The notes beneath the pieces are model-generated. The model was not told where the DNA came from and ran no database searches. It saw only the letters and a list, made by a program, of their open reading frames with translations. From Scatophagus argus (taxonomy: Eukaryota; Chordata; Actinopteri; Scatophagidae): a stretch of 64,000 bases of DNA. Made by a program: the position numbers and the translations under genes. The stretch's first letter is position 1; the number at the start of each line of letters is the position of its first letter. Shown here in pieces: positions 14,136 to 25,588 of the stretch. The stretch covers positions 8,096,501-8,160,500 of the forward strand of contig NC_058498.1 in assembly GCF_020382885.2 (NCBI RefSeq). The letters run 5' to 3'.

Positions 14136-14706
14136 CATGGACATTCGTGCAAGGATGCTTATTGTCAATATGGCATAATACAACAAGACAACACGGGTTA
14201 TGTGATGCCAACACAGAATTAATGCCGTAACTGACTGGACATAAAGGCAATAGATGGAGGCTGAATTAATGAAGGCAGTGTTGTGTTGTGTAATAAATGA
14301 ATTTAGGAAGTGTGTGTGTGTGTGTCCATATAATCAGTCTGGTGTCTTTCTCCCTCTGCTGGTTGATTGGGAAATTGCAAATGATGTTGATGTACTGATG
14401 ATTTGGGTGGACATGAGGTTTCTGAAGAGCTCCAGAATGTCCACAGCAAAGTAAGGATGAATTTAATTTCACTTGTTGTTGGCCTGTAATTTATTTGAGC
14501 TATTCATTTCTCAGCAGGGCAGGATTTAAATTTGATTAAACATGGTTCTCTAAAAATCAAAGTCCATAATCTCAATTCAAATGCTCAAATCGCTCCTATA
14601 GTTCTACACTGTACCAGGTATGCTGAAGGCACACATGCATGGGATTTTGACAAATTATGCATAACTGCAATAACATAAATATTTTAGTTGTTGTCTATTA
14701 TCTATT

Positions 14707-15024
14707 ATCCATCCATTTTCTATACCGCTTATCCGTTGCAGGGGGGCTGGAGCCTATCCCAGCTGACTACGGGCGAGAGGCGGGGTACACCCTGGACTGG
14801 ATGCCACACACTCTCACACTCACACCAATGTAGAGTAGCCAATTAACCTAATGTGCAATTTTTGGGGTTGTGAATGTGGGAGGAAGCCGGAGTACCCGGA
14901 GAAAACCCACACAGGCACAGGGAGAACATGCAAACTCCACATAGAAGGGCCCAGACCGGGATTCGACTCTGGAACCCTCTTGCTATGAGGCGACAGTGCT
15001 AACCACTGCACCACCGTGCCTCCC
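14707..15024 (-). mobile_element. tRNA-headed SINE with target duplication
   Basis: Read on the minus strand, the element starts with a tRNA-like head (A-box-like CAGTGGTTAGCACTGTCG and a degenerate B box ending TCGAATCCC), passes through the standard teleost body and ends in ATGGATGGA-type tail repeats. It is flanked by a perfect 13-bp direct repeat (ttgtctattatct at 14691-14703 and 15027-15039), the mark of LINE-driven insertion. A second copy lies at 17699. Confidence 0.85.
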
Positions 15025-15039
15025 TATTGTCTATTATCT

Positions 15040-17698
15040 TTCACCATAATGTCTGGCAACACATTTATTATCTTTTCAGAGAAGCTGATATTCTCAAAAC
15101 ATTTTCACATTATAAGCTGACAAAAAGCAAAACAGTGAAATACTCAGGTTGGCGGGACAAACATTTCCCACCAAAATGGGAAGCCAAAGCTTGACGACTG
15201 TGAGCGATCATGGCACTGAACTCCGGATCTTAACTTTCCTGTCTGGGTTACGAAGCAGAACAGGGTTGGTGTTGGGTTTTTTTGCTAAGTTAGTGCAAAT
15301 CTTTCTTATCACCTCATTTTGGGATTGTAACTCAGCAGTTAACAGGCCCATGTCACCCCCCCCCCCAAAAGGGTACAAAATCTTCAAAAACAAGGATTGG
15401 CTGATTGTTAGTCACTTTTTATTGTTTTACCACAAAGAACAGATTAAAAACATCCACAGCATATTCTCTCATCTTTAATGGCCCGAACTGAGGAGGAATC
15501 GAAGAGGCAGTGATATGAGACCAAATAAAGTACATGTCTCTGTGTGCTAGAAGATCTAAAGTCTGCAACCTCTACCAAGCTTGATGGCATTTCTTTTTTG
15601 TGTAGATACTGTAGTGGGTATTGCTTTGTAACAGAGTGACACATTCATTCACGAGCAGGCCTAGAAATGAATGCAGATACAGTACAACATGGCTCTTTTG
15701 AAGTTTTAAAGTTTTACTGCTTTACTTTTTTCTTCTTTTTCATCCTTGTTTTTATTTTTTGTTGTTGTTGTTATTGTTGTTGTTGTTGCAAGTCTGAGTC
15801 GATACAGCACAATCCACACATATGACTCAAAGGAACAGTATTTACAGATCTGGTTTATATAGAGAGGAAGACGTATTAGAAAGGAGAACAGTTTCAAAGT
15901 TTTTTGTTTTTTTTTTTACTAAAAGAAACAGTCACAACCAGTAAGAAGTAAAAGATACGCAGGATTGAAAACATTTCCGAGTTTCGTTGTGATCTTTTCT
16001 GTGGCTACTTTGGTGGGACAGTTTGACTCTGGCCTCATTTTCTTCCAAACTTAAATCGTCAGTAGCTCATCTGTGATTTCAGGTTTGAATGCTACAGTTG
16101 ACAGTTAAATACTTTTCTGATTCAAATTTTGATTCAGTTGTATACTCAACGTCTCTGACTTGGTGAAGTTCATGATTTAAACCACCACCACAGTGATTTT
16201 TTTTATAGTGCTTTGCCCTCTCAGTCCACACATGCCATCCTCTTAGTCTGTTTTTACTGGAAACAGCAGCAAGCCTGGAATAACAATGACATTTAAAAAA
16301 GTGTCTAAATGACCAGAGTTCACTTCGGCACACCAAGCAGCACTTGTTTTATTACAATTTCAAGCATTTAAAACTGATCACACCTGCTCATTCTGGCATT
16401 TTACAGCAACAACAGCAAACTGCTTCCACAGCAATCTTTGGTGAAGTGAAAAGAAGGAACACCCCGCAAACTGGTTTTAACTGTGGGAACACTTTGAGTG
16501 TTTTGTGAGGGGGGGTTAATGTGTTCCCAGAGGGAGCGATGCTGTGTAGACTTTACAATAGCAGTTAGCAGAAATGTACTGTGGTTAAACAGTGTTGGAG
16601 CCAAGAAAACCTCAGCGCAGAATATTCGGTTCCTGCACTGATTTGAAGCCAGTGTGAGAAACTCAGCAGCAACTTTGGCCCGTGAACATTTCAGCCTCCA
16701 GCTGTTTGATGCTTGTGCGACTGCTCGTATTTCACCTGAAGACTCAAGACTGGAGATAACATTACACACAAACAGACACACAGACTCTGTAATACTGATT
16801 CTGTAGAAGTCTAACTATGGGCCATTTGTCGCTAAGCAAGGAAACGTTAAAATCGCTGAGTGTCGGCATGCGGCTTGACCTAACAAGCTCTCCCAGGTTC
16901 AGAGATGAAAAGAGATCTGCAATCCGGTAACTCCGGTATCATCATACATGCCTTTCCAAGTAATGCAATTGAACTGATGAGTGGCTGAACATGCGGACAG
17001 GTCTGATCCTGGAAACAGTTTCCTTCAGTGCCAACTAGATTAAAAACATCTGATCAACTGTTGTCTGCAGGATTTAAAACAACAGAGCTGGAATCTGATG
17101 GGGTTTTTTAGCCCCATCTTTTACGTCCTGCTATCCTGCACTGCGTGTCATCGAGTCTCAACACCAGCAAGACAAGATCCTGTATGGTTCCCGACTGGCA
17201 GTGTCTTCAGCGATGTTAAAACCAAACCTGTCTGTCCTAGAGGCTGAACGATCTAGGATTTCTGCCGTGTTTACAACAACATACCTGGCTCAGGTGGGCA
17301 TCTATGATTTGTCAGGTGGTCAGATGTCATCCTATTCTTTTCCTTTCACTCTGTCAGGTCAAACTATCAGATAAAGGCAAAATACCATAAAAATTAGATA
17401 ATAAAACATTGTTTGCATCCTCCAAACCCATTCAGTCATGTCCTGGTGAATAATGAGTCATTTGAATGTCACAGGAATATTTGACAAAGTCATTACCTGA
17501 AAGGTGGTCAGAGAGGTGAAAACTAAATGTCTGCTGCCTTCCAGTCTGTTGTAATGACACGACTTCAACCTTGGACCTTTCTCTCTCTGATGTAAAATAC
17601 TTTAATATCAATATGTAGCACTGTTAGTAAGTACGACTGCAGAGCTGTGTTTGTTCTGTTCAGCTTTTTACATTGTCTTTTATTGAGAGCAGGAACAT
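15040..17698. other. No gene recognised; possibly distal rab3a 3' UTR
   Basis: A GTT-rich microsatellite at about 15760-15790, several T runs and short chance ORFs. It lies downstream of rab3a on the minus strand. Inverted poly(A) signals (TTTATT on the plus strand, for example near 15417 and 18238) allow a long rab3a 3' UTR, but no decisive end is visible. PDE4C and IQCN, which flank RAB3A in human, were looked for and not found. Confidence 0.35.
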
Positions 17699-18049
17699 CC
17701 ATCCATCCGTTTTCTAGACCGTCAGGGGGGAGCTGGAGCCTATCCCAGCTGACTACGGGCAAGAGGCGGGGTTCACCCTGGACTGGTCGCCAGTCAATCG
17801 CAGGGCCAACACACAAAGACAGACAACCACACACTCTCACACTCACACCTAAGGGCAATGTGGAGTGGTCAGTTAACCTAATGTGCATGTTTTTGGTATT
17901 GTGGGAGGAAGCCGCAGTACCCGGAGAAAACCCACGCAGGCACAGGGAGAACATGCAAACTCCACATAGAAGGGCCCAGACCAGGATTCGAACCTGGAAC
18001 CCTCTTGCTATGAGGCGACAGTGCTAACCACTGCACCACCGTGCCGCCC
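17699..18049 (-). mobile_element. tRNA-headed SINE, second copy
   Basis: Same family and orientation as the 14707 copy and more complete. The B box reads GGTTCGAATCC, and the middle section (GACAGACAACCACACACTC) that is deleted in the first copy is present. Flanking repeats are near-identical, about 12 bp each (agcaggaacat at 17688 and agcagaaacat at 18053, one mismatch). Confidence 0.87.
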
Positions 18050-19416
18050 AAAAGCAGAAACATTTTGAGGCAAAAGCAGGAACATACTGGCCAACCTATT
18101 TGTAATGTTACTGCCAAACCAAGATGACTCAGATGGTTTGATTATTCTGAAAATGTTCTGATGTCAACTTTACGACAGTCACTTTTTGGCTCAACACAAC
18201 AAAATACAACTTTAAGTTTCTCAAGCAAGCACCATCTTTTATTTGAAGTAAAACAGCAGCGTTGGAGATCACACTGAGTGGATTTGGAGGATGCTAAACA
18301 CAACTCTGTACTTCAGACTCAAAGGCTCCATTCCACTGCATTTTTTTCATAGCAGGAAGTTTGAATTTCTGACTTTACAACCTCTCCGGAAAGCAGCTGA
18401 AGAGCAAACCGACGGCGAAAAGAAACGACTCACTGAGGAGCTGCCACATATCATCCAAACAAACCCTACAACACAGACCTCTTATGTTTGATACGATTCT
18501 CATAGAACTTCATTCCTTTTAAAATTCATTTCCAGAAATGCATACCTGTAGATATTATATATATTGCACAACATTTATATGTACATTTGAAATAAATATA
18601 ATTAAATAAAATGTGTCTCTTATTTTTTTGCTATTTTTTTCTTAACTAACTCTATCTTGTTCATATTTTCCCCACCCAGTGTTTAATGTACGAAAAGAAT
18701 AAACGGGGCTCGAGAATACAAAAAAAAAAAAGAAATGTAAAAACATAAAAAAACAAAGGCCAAATGAAAATGCTCAGATGGAATAATGGAACAAAACACT
18801 TGCTAATGCATATAATATCCATGTTTAGATACCACGTGAGACAACGAGTTAAACACAGGTTCTGTTTGATTCTCCATGTATCCAGAGGAAATGTTAACAC
18901 ATCAGTGCGGAGCAGATTTCCGCTGGCTCACCGCTCCCTCATTGACGCCACTGTGGCCGCCTTGGCCACCGTATCGGAGGCTGACATCTTTTCCAAGACA
19001 TCTGACATTGACATTGAACAGCACTGTAAACATCGGAAGGATTTAAATGGCACTCTGAGGATGGACGCCCTCAAATCCTTCTTGTAAAACCACACTGAGG
19101 AACAGGGAGACAACAGAAGAAGCGTCGGGAACTTTCAAGAACCCCGGCGGCAAAGAATCTGAAACACTATCGGTTTGATTGTACTTGCTTTGGCGTCAGA
19201 CCAGCACCCACCGTTATTTATAAAAGCTCCCCTCTGAGGAAGAACCACAACCAAACACATCGAAAGCAGTGCTCCACAAACACCTCAGAGCATTTCAGAT
19301 ACTTTTCCACCTGGTTCTTAATCAATGATCCTTACTAGGTTACAGAAAGAAGCTGGAAAGTGAGTGAATATGGGAGGAGGAGGAGAGAGGAGAAGCATTT
19401 AGGGGAATAGTCAGCT
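18050..19416. other. rab3a: Probable rab3a 3' UTR and downstream flank
   Basis: No coding signal beyond chance frames. The sequence directly downstream of the rab3a stop on the minus strand must be its 3' UTR, but its end could not be fixed. Confidence 0.45.
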
Positions 19417-22400
19417 TTAACATGCACAGTCCTGGTGAGGAGGAGCAGGCTGCTCTGTCAGCTGGGGCCCCTGTTTGGCCCCTGTGACGGCGGGATCTCC
19501 GGCGTCCAGGCTCTCGGACATCTTTTCACAGATGATGTCGACCAGGCGCTCAAAGGTCTGCTTCACGTTGATGTTGTCCTTGGCGCTGGCCTCGAAGAAC
19601 TCAAAACCTGGACAGGAAATAAACGGTGTGAGGGCGTCAGGGAGGTTTAATGGTCATCTGTGGAAGCACGATAGCAGCACGGTGAAATATCTTGTTAACT
19701 ATTAGATGGACCTCCAGACTGTTTCAGAAAAAGTTAGCCTTGATGGCTGTGGCGCGCCCCTGACTTCCTGCCTGTTGCTCGATTCACCTCAGGTCTGTGT
19801 GCTTAACAGTGAGTCATACATAGGAAAGGTTTGTTTGCGTGTGTGAAGGTGTGTGTGGGTGTGTGTGTGTTTGTACACCACAAACTCACCGAGGTGTTCA
19901 GACAGCTGCCGGCCTCTCTCTCCACTCACCACTCGCTCGTCATCCATGTCACACTTGTTTCCTACCAGCAGCACCTGGGCGTTGTCCCACGAGTACGTCT
20001 TGATCTGAGTCGACCTGGGACCCGACGACACACCCAGCAGTCAGAAAGGAAAACTCAAAGACTGTGATCACACTGCAGCTCAATGTGGCCTGAAGTCTGA
20101 ATTCCCAAATCTTTTCTCATGACTGTATAAACCAAGCACTGGATCACAGTAACTGAAAACAGTTAAAAACTCTCATCCTGAAAGATGTGGCTCATATTCC
20201 ATGTAAAATCTGAATTCAACAGCAAGCAGTTTTTTGTTATTTTGGCTTAGATTTCATTGGCAGTGCGACAATTAAGTACAAGTACTTTTTTTTATACTTC
20301 TACTCCACCACATTTCAGTGAAAATAATGTTTATTTGATAATGTTTGTTACTTTGCAGAGTCAGATAATCAACAAGTAAAACAAGACAAGACCTGGTGAC
20401 CTTCCTGGCGATAAATCATGAGCTACTGCCTGTGCAGCCATTAAAATTAGCTGCAGTGTCAAACGCCACCGAGCCAAAGTCCCATCAGAAGACAGAAAGG
20501 ACGAAAGATGATGAGCCGTCCTTCAGACACAGAGGAAGCTGCGGACTGTAAAACAATCCATGCGGAAACTTGAACCGGATCGTCTGCTCTGTTTATCAAT
20601 CCACAGTATCTCTACATCTGTTTCCAGAGTATTGCTGGCTATCTGAACACCACTCGATCCATCACCCACACAGCACTCGCTCTCGCACGTGACATCTAGC
20701 AGTGTCGGTTTACACCGCAGTCACGTACCAGTCCTGGACGGCGTTGAAGGACTCCTCGTTGGTGATGTCGTACATGAGGATGAAACCCATGGCTCCTCTG
20801 TAGTAGGCTGTGGTGATGGTGCGGTAACGCTCCTGACCTGCTGTGTCCTGGATTTAAGACAAAACAAGAACCCAGCAACAGTTAGAGCAATCTTTTACTG
20901 AACTATTCACTCAAAGAATTTCTCACCGATTGGGTTGAGTATGAACTCACGGGTCTTCAGACCATCTCATTGGACCTTTTTTTTATTTACTTATTAAAGT
21001 TAGCAGCTAAATGTTGCTTTAGTGTGATCTGTAAGTGTATCTGTATGCTGCTGAACGACAAATTTGGGTCTGCACTCATATTTTTGGTGCATCAGCGTGT
21101 TTCTTGAATCGAATCTGTTGTTGGGGTGAGCCTTTTCCTCTGAAAAAAAAAGTTTCACGTTACCAACCACTTTGGTTTTTAAAGACGGAATCCCTGACTG
21201 ATTTACAGCACACTACTCCTCTGTAGTTACAGTCGTGTGCACCAATCTTGCGTCCTGCAAAAGCTTTACAAGCCTGATGAAACTATGACATTACAAACTA
21301 AAAGGTGTGTTGTCGAGGTGTTTTTATCAGAGCAGGCTAGAACGCTCAGCTGGCCTCCATGTGCCTCTAAATGGTTAAATAGTTAACAGTTTCCTGTTTT
21401 TATTCCAAAGGTGAAGTAGTTTTGACCATAAATGCATCCCGATTTACTTCGCTCTCTTGCCTTAGGCACAAACTCAGGTGCGGCTGAGTTTCAGAGCTAA
21501 GACCAAACGAAAGCTCAGGGAATTAAAGTCGAAAGTGTACGACACTCAAAGGCTCATGTTTCTCTGTGAGCTGAGCAGCTTCTGGTCAAGCTGTCAGTGT
21601 GGAGATCAGAAGAGCAACACTGATCAGATCACGCCATCAAGGTGACATCCATTTTTAGAAAGCTGTAGCTCCATGTTATTGGTTATAATGCCTCACAGTT
21701 TACGTCCTGCTCATGCACTCGGCGTGTTGTGGGTCGCTCAGCACGAGAACACCAGCTCTTAAACCCAAAATGTCAGTGTAGGTAGAGCTGAGTGGTGTTA
21801 TACAACAGCCGCAGCGGAGCACTCATCTTTAACCACGAGCCTTGAAAATGGTTAAAGCTGTGAACGTTTTAAATGGGCTTGTATGCAAGATTAAAATAAA
21901 GTTGACATACGTGAGAAAGGCATGGATGAGAAGTCGCTGAGGATATGAAATGGTTTCCTTTTCATGCTTTAATATTAATCAGTGAATCTGAAGGGAAAAT
22001 AAATCGTTTTTAAATATATGAGCTCATTTATTATCACGTTATGTTCTGGTATATCTGAGGCTGAACTGTTTTTAAATAGCTGTATTATGATGACCTATGC
22101 TAAGCTAAATTTTACATTTGCTCTTATTCTTTCATTAATTGCTAAACCACAGGAACACAGTGTTTATTTCTGTTGTATATGACAGGTGATGGTGCTGTAT
22201 AAAACCCTCATTCAACCTCTCCCTGCCTCCTGGACGTGAGAGTACATCACGCATCCACAAGAAAGTTTGATTTAATTCGGTGAAACACGAGTCAAAACTA
22301 AACCGCATCACATCATGGTGAAGTGGGGACTGCATGGACCGAGGAGGGAACCCGTAAGACTGCAAAGAAGAAATGAGAGATTTTCTGAAACGAGAGCTGA

Positions 22401-24480
22401 AAACAACGAGTGCAGTGAGATAACAGAAAAACAGGACAAGTTACGGGATATTATGCTGTATATTATATTATTGGCATAAATATAATTAAAGTGCACAAGA
22501 CAGATTTGAAGAGCTTAATCACCCTATTTCATCTGTACAAATGTTTAGTGGTGTGTGTTATCAGGGGATGTTACGTGATTAAATAAGGGAAGTGATTCTG
22601 TCATATTTGACTACTGCTCATACAACTCATCAGCAACTTTGAAAATGAGCTGACTACTTAAGTGGTTTGTCAACACTTTCTTTATCCAGCCTCGTCAATG
22701 ATAGGATGTATTGATTTTTAATATTAGATTCGTTTTTATTTGATTTTAGACACAAGAGGGCTCTCAGAAATTTTTAACCCACTTTAGGACATTTTATGGT
22801 CTAAAGTGGTTATCAGTAATGAGAGGGTAAAAACAATGTTAGTTGCATTCAACTACAGTCATGAACTCTGACAGCGCGAATGTAGACGTTAAGTCTCGAG
22901 TTTGTCCAATCCACCAGTGTTTCAGGTGAGATAATACGTATGACGCATCAGTATAAATCTATATAAATGGGATTAACTGCGGCCTGTGAAGTAAATATAA
23001 TTATAGTAGACGTTCGAGCTCGTGACTCAAAACCATTTTCATTTTTACTCTACTGGAGTCTTAGCTGGGAGCATATCTGAGAGATGGGGGATGGGGGGAT
23101 TTTATGTATGTATGTGTGCGCGTGAGTGTGTGAGTGCGTGTGTGTGTGTGCAGGGGAGGGAGGGGAAATCTACTGGGGGGGGTGGAAGTAATGGGGGAGG
23201 GGAGAGCAGCACCCAGTCATCTGTTTCTCCTGCTCTGATTGGCTGATCGTGTCTTCCCTACCAGAGGCAAGACCTGGCAAAGGCTGACAACAGACACACA
23301 CACACACACACACGCACACACACAGAATGCTGTGCTCATCATCACAGCTCCGTATGCTGCAGACCGTGTAGTAAAGGTGGAAATGATGTTCAGATCTGCG
23401 ACGTGATACCGAAACAGCGGCTTCCTGCAGCTCGGGGAGCCTGTTCTAACAGCTTGTCTTTGCTTTGCTGTATGATTGTGTTTACTGTTGAGCCCTCAGG
23501 AGTCTACACGTGTTTAATGCAACAAAACATCAGAAAATAACACCACATTGTTTGGTCCTGAAGGAACTTCAACATGTGATTGGTGCTGATGTTCCTGTAA
23601 CAAACCAAACGGGGTTTCATAGCTGCTCTGAACTGCCGTATCTGAAAGGGACAAAAATTGTTTAATCACTATATGGGATTAATGGCACACACTTTAGGAC
23701 AACACTTCCTGGTAGTGTGTTGCACTCACGTTGTTCATGTGAAAAGTGACAGAAATAGTCGTGTAAAGGTTTAAAAAAGAGGGAGGGAGCGCTTACTTTT
23801 TCACCTCAACACACCTGATTATCTGCCGTGTGAATGATCAGATCCAGAAAGGCGTGTTGGACAGGGGGGTCCTCAGATGTTAGCTTAACTGTTCATTAGG
23901 CACTTTGGCTGAAACGTACCGATGCCGGGGGACAAAAGAAACTCTGTGTACAGGCTCTCCCTGTGCAGCCGTAACAACATCACACAAAACCTCTGACAGC
24001 ACCCAAACGCATCCTCAAAGTGATTCTTCTTAGAAACAAGCAGAGGAAAGAAAAGACAAATGAACCTGAGGAACAGGGAAAGAGTTGGACATGGCCAGAA
24101 GGTCATGCAGCTATACGGGGCAGCACTGCCCAGCTGCAGGTGACGGTGCAATGAGCGCAAGTGAGAAAGTCTATCCAAAAAGCTTGTGTGTAGTTATAGA
24201 TCTTAGTTTAATTTACTTCCTTTAAGGACACAGAAAACAACTTCGGACATCTTACCCAGATCTGTAATTTGATCCTCTTGTCATTCCTGTAGATGGTCTT
24301 CACCTTGAAGTCGATACCCACAGTACTGACAAAGGCTGGCGTGAAGGAGTCGTCAGCGTAGCGGAACAAGAAGGAGGTTTTGCCCACGCTGCTGTTGCCA
24401 ATGATGAGGATCTTGAACATATAGTCGAAGTTTTGGTCCGAAGACTCTTTCTGCCCGTAAGTTGCTGTTGCTGAGGCCAT
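19417..24480 (-). CDS. rab3a: Ras-related protein Rab-3A
   Basis: Synaptic-vesicle small GTPase controlling regulated exocytosis. Four coding exons on the minus strand: 24480-24256, 20847-20729, 20014-19890 and 19607-19417, all with GT-AG borders and phases that match. Together they encode 219 residues (human RAB3A has 220). The P-loop GNSSVGKTS is at residues 28-36, the switch II motif DTAGQER at 76-82, NKCD at 134-137 and SAK near 157. The protein ends CAC, the double geranylgeranylation motif of Rab3 proteins. The acceptor CCACAG sits directly before the ATG, so the 5' UTR is on at least one further exon at higher coordinates; CpG-rich spots near 33.95 kb and 35.35-35.47 kb are candidates. 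Introns are 3408, 714 and 282 bases. I cannot tell the rab3aa and rab3ab fish paralogues apart. Confidence 0.96.
23084..23214 (+). repeat. G-rich, quadruplex-prone tract in rab3a intron
   Basis: Several runs of four to eight G (GGGGGATGGGGGGAT, GGGGAGGGAGGGG, GGGGGGGGTGG) separated by a GT-rich piece at 23105-23150. It lies inside the first listed rab3a intron, on the non-template (+) side relative to the minus-strand gene. Confidence 0.7.
23293..23324. repeat. (AC)n microsatellite
   Basis: About sixteen AC units with one GC interruption. Confidence 0.9.
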
Positions 24481-25532
24481 CTGTGGACAGAGAAGAAGGC
24501 GGACAAAACAAATGAAAGCCCTGATCGCTAAATGTGGCGGTCGCACCGGCTGCACGGAGCCTCATACCTCCTACAGGCCAATGTTTTTGTGAGCCAACAT
24601 AAATCAAAGTCAATGTCCTGTCTGTCCAGTGGAAAGAAGCGATTATTGTAAAATATTATGTAAAATCTGTATCCAGGTCCTACAGAACAGACCCTTTCAG
24701 TGTCACAGTGGATCAGGCTCACTAAGTCTGACAACATTTCAGAGCGTTTCAGTGTCTTGGGGCAGACTGTGTGGGCTTGTTATTTTATCCACTGAAAAGG
24801 ATGCTGCATCAAAGATGAATTACACAGATACCGCTGCTGTTTGCAGCCAAGAAAACAAGACAATTATTGCACTTAGCCAATGGTAGTCAATCTCATTTAT
24901 TTAAACTACATGGGATTTCCCCATAGTGCTGTAATATCATTATGTCCCGACATGTCTTTGTAAGAGCTGTTATTTCGTTTGGCTTTATCTTCAAGTGAGG
25001 AAACATGGCTACCATTTGTGTTTGATGTGTTTAATCCTGTTTAAGGTGGGCAGACTGCTGACTGTTGTACAATGGGCACCACATGCACACACACACACAC
25101 ATTATGTTAGACTATTTAAACTGAACTACATTGGCTATATGCATTGTACTGTGGTTAGAACATAAGTGATCAGGTTCAAGGATGAGCACGATCTCGCACC
25201 TCTCCCACAACAGTTCCGGTGGCTGTGCATTAAAAATAGACGAGGGTGACCTTTCCTGAAAGCACAAATTTGAATTTTCTTTTTGATCCTCAGCCTTTTA
25301 ACACACAAGAGATTTGATTCCATGCTGAAATCTCTGCTGCACATCCGTGGTCCTGGAGGCACTGCTTTTTTGAAGGAAAGAAATACTCCATGCAGTGGGG
25401 ATATTTATGGGAAAACGCTACCATCTTCTTAGAATAAATCAAGAGCAACCAATCCCAAAAAAGAATTAAAGATATAAATATGACTAAATGAAAACACGAC
25501 CACTAAGTGCATGTACAAAGTGTCGGTAACCC

Positions 25533-25588
25533 TTAAAAGACAGCCCCATAAAGGGTCTGTCTGGATACTTTCGTCTATATAGTGTATT
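25533..25588. mobile_element. Tc1/mariner-type terminal remnant
   Basis: Holds the right end (CTGGATACTTTCGTCTATAT then AGTGTA) and a little adjacent interior (AGACAGCCCCATA) of the Tc1 family whose longer relic is at 47537-47993. The other terminal repeat is missing. Confidence 0.65.
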
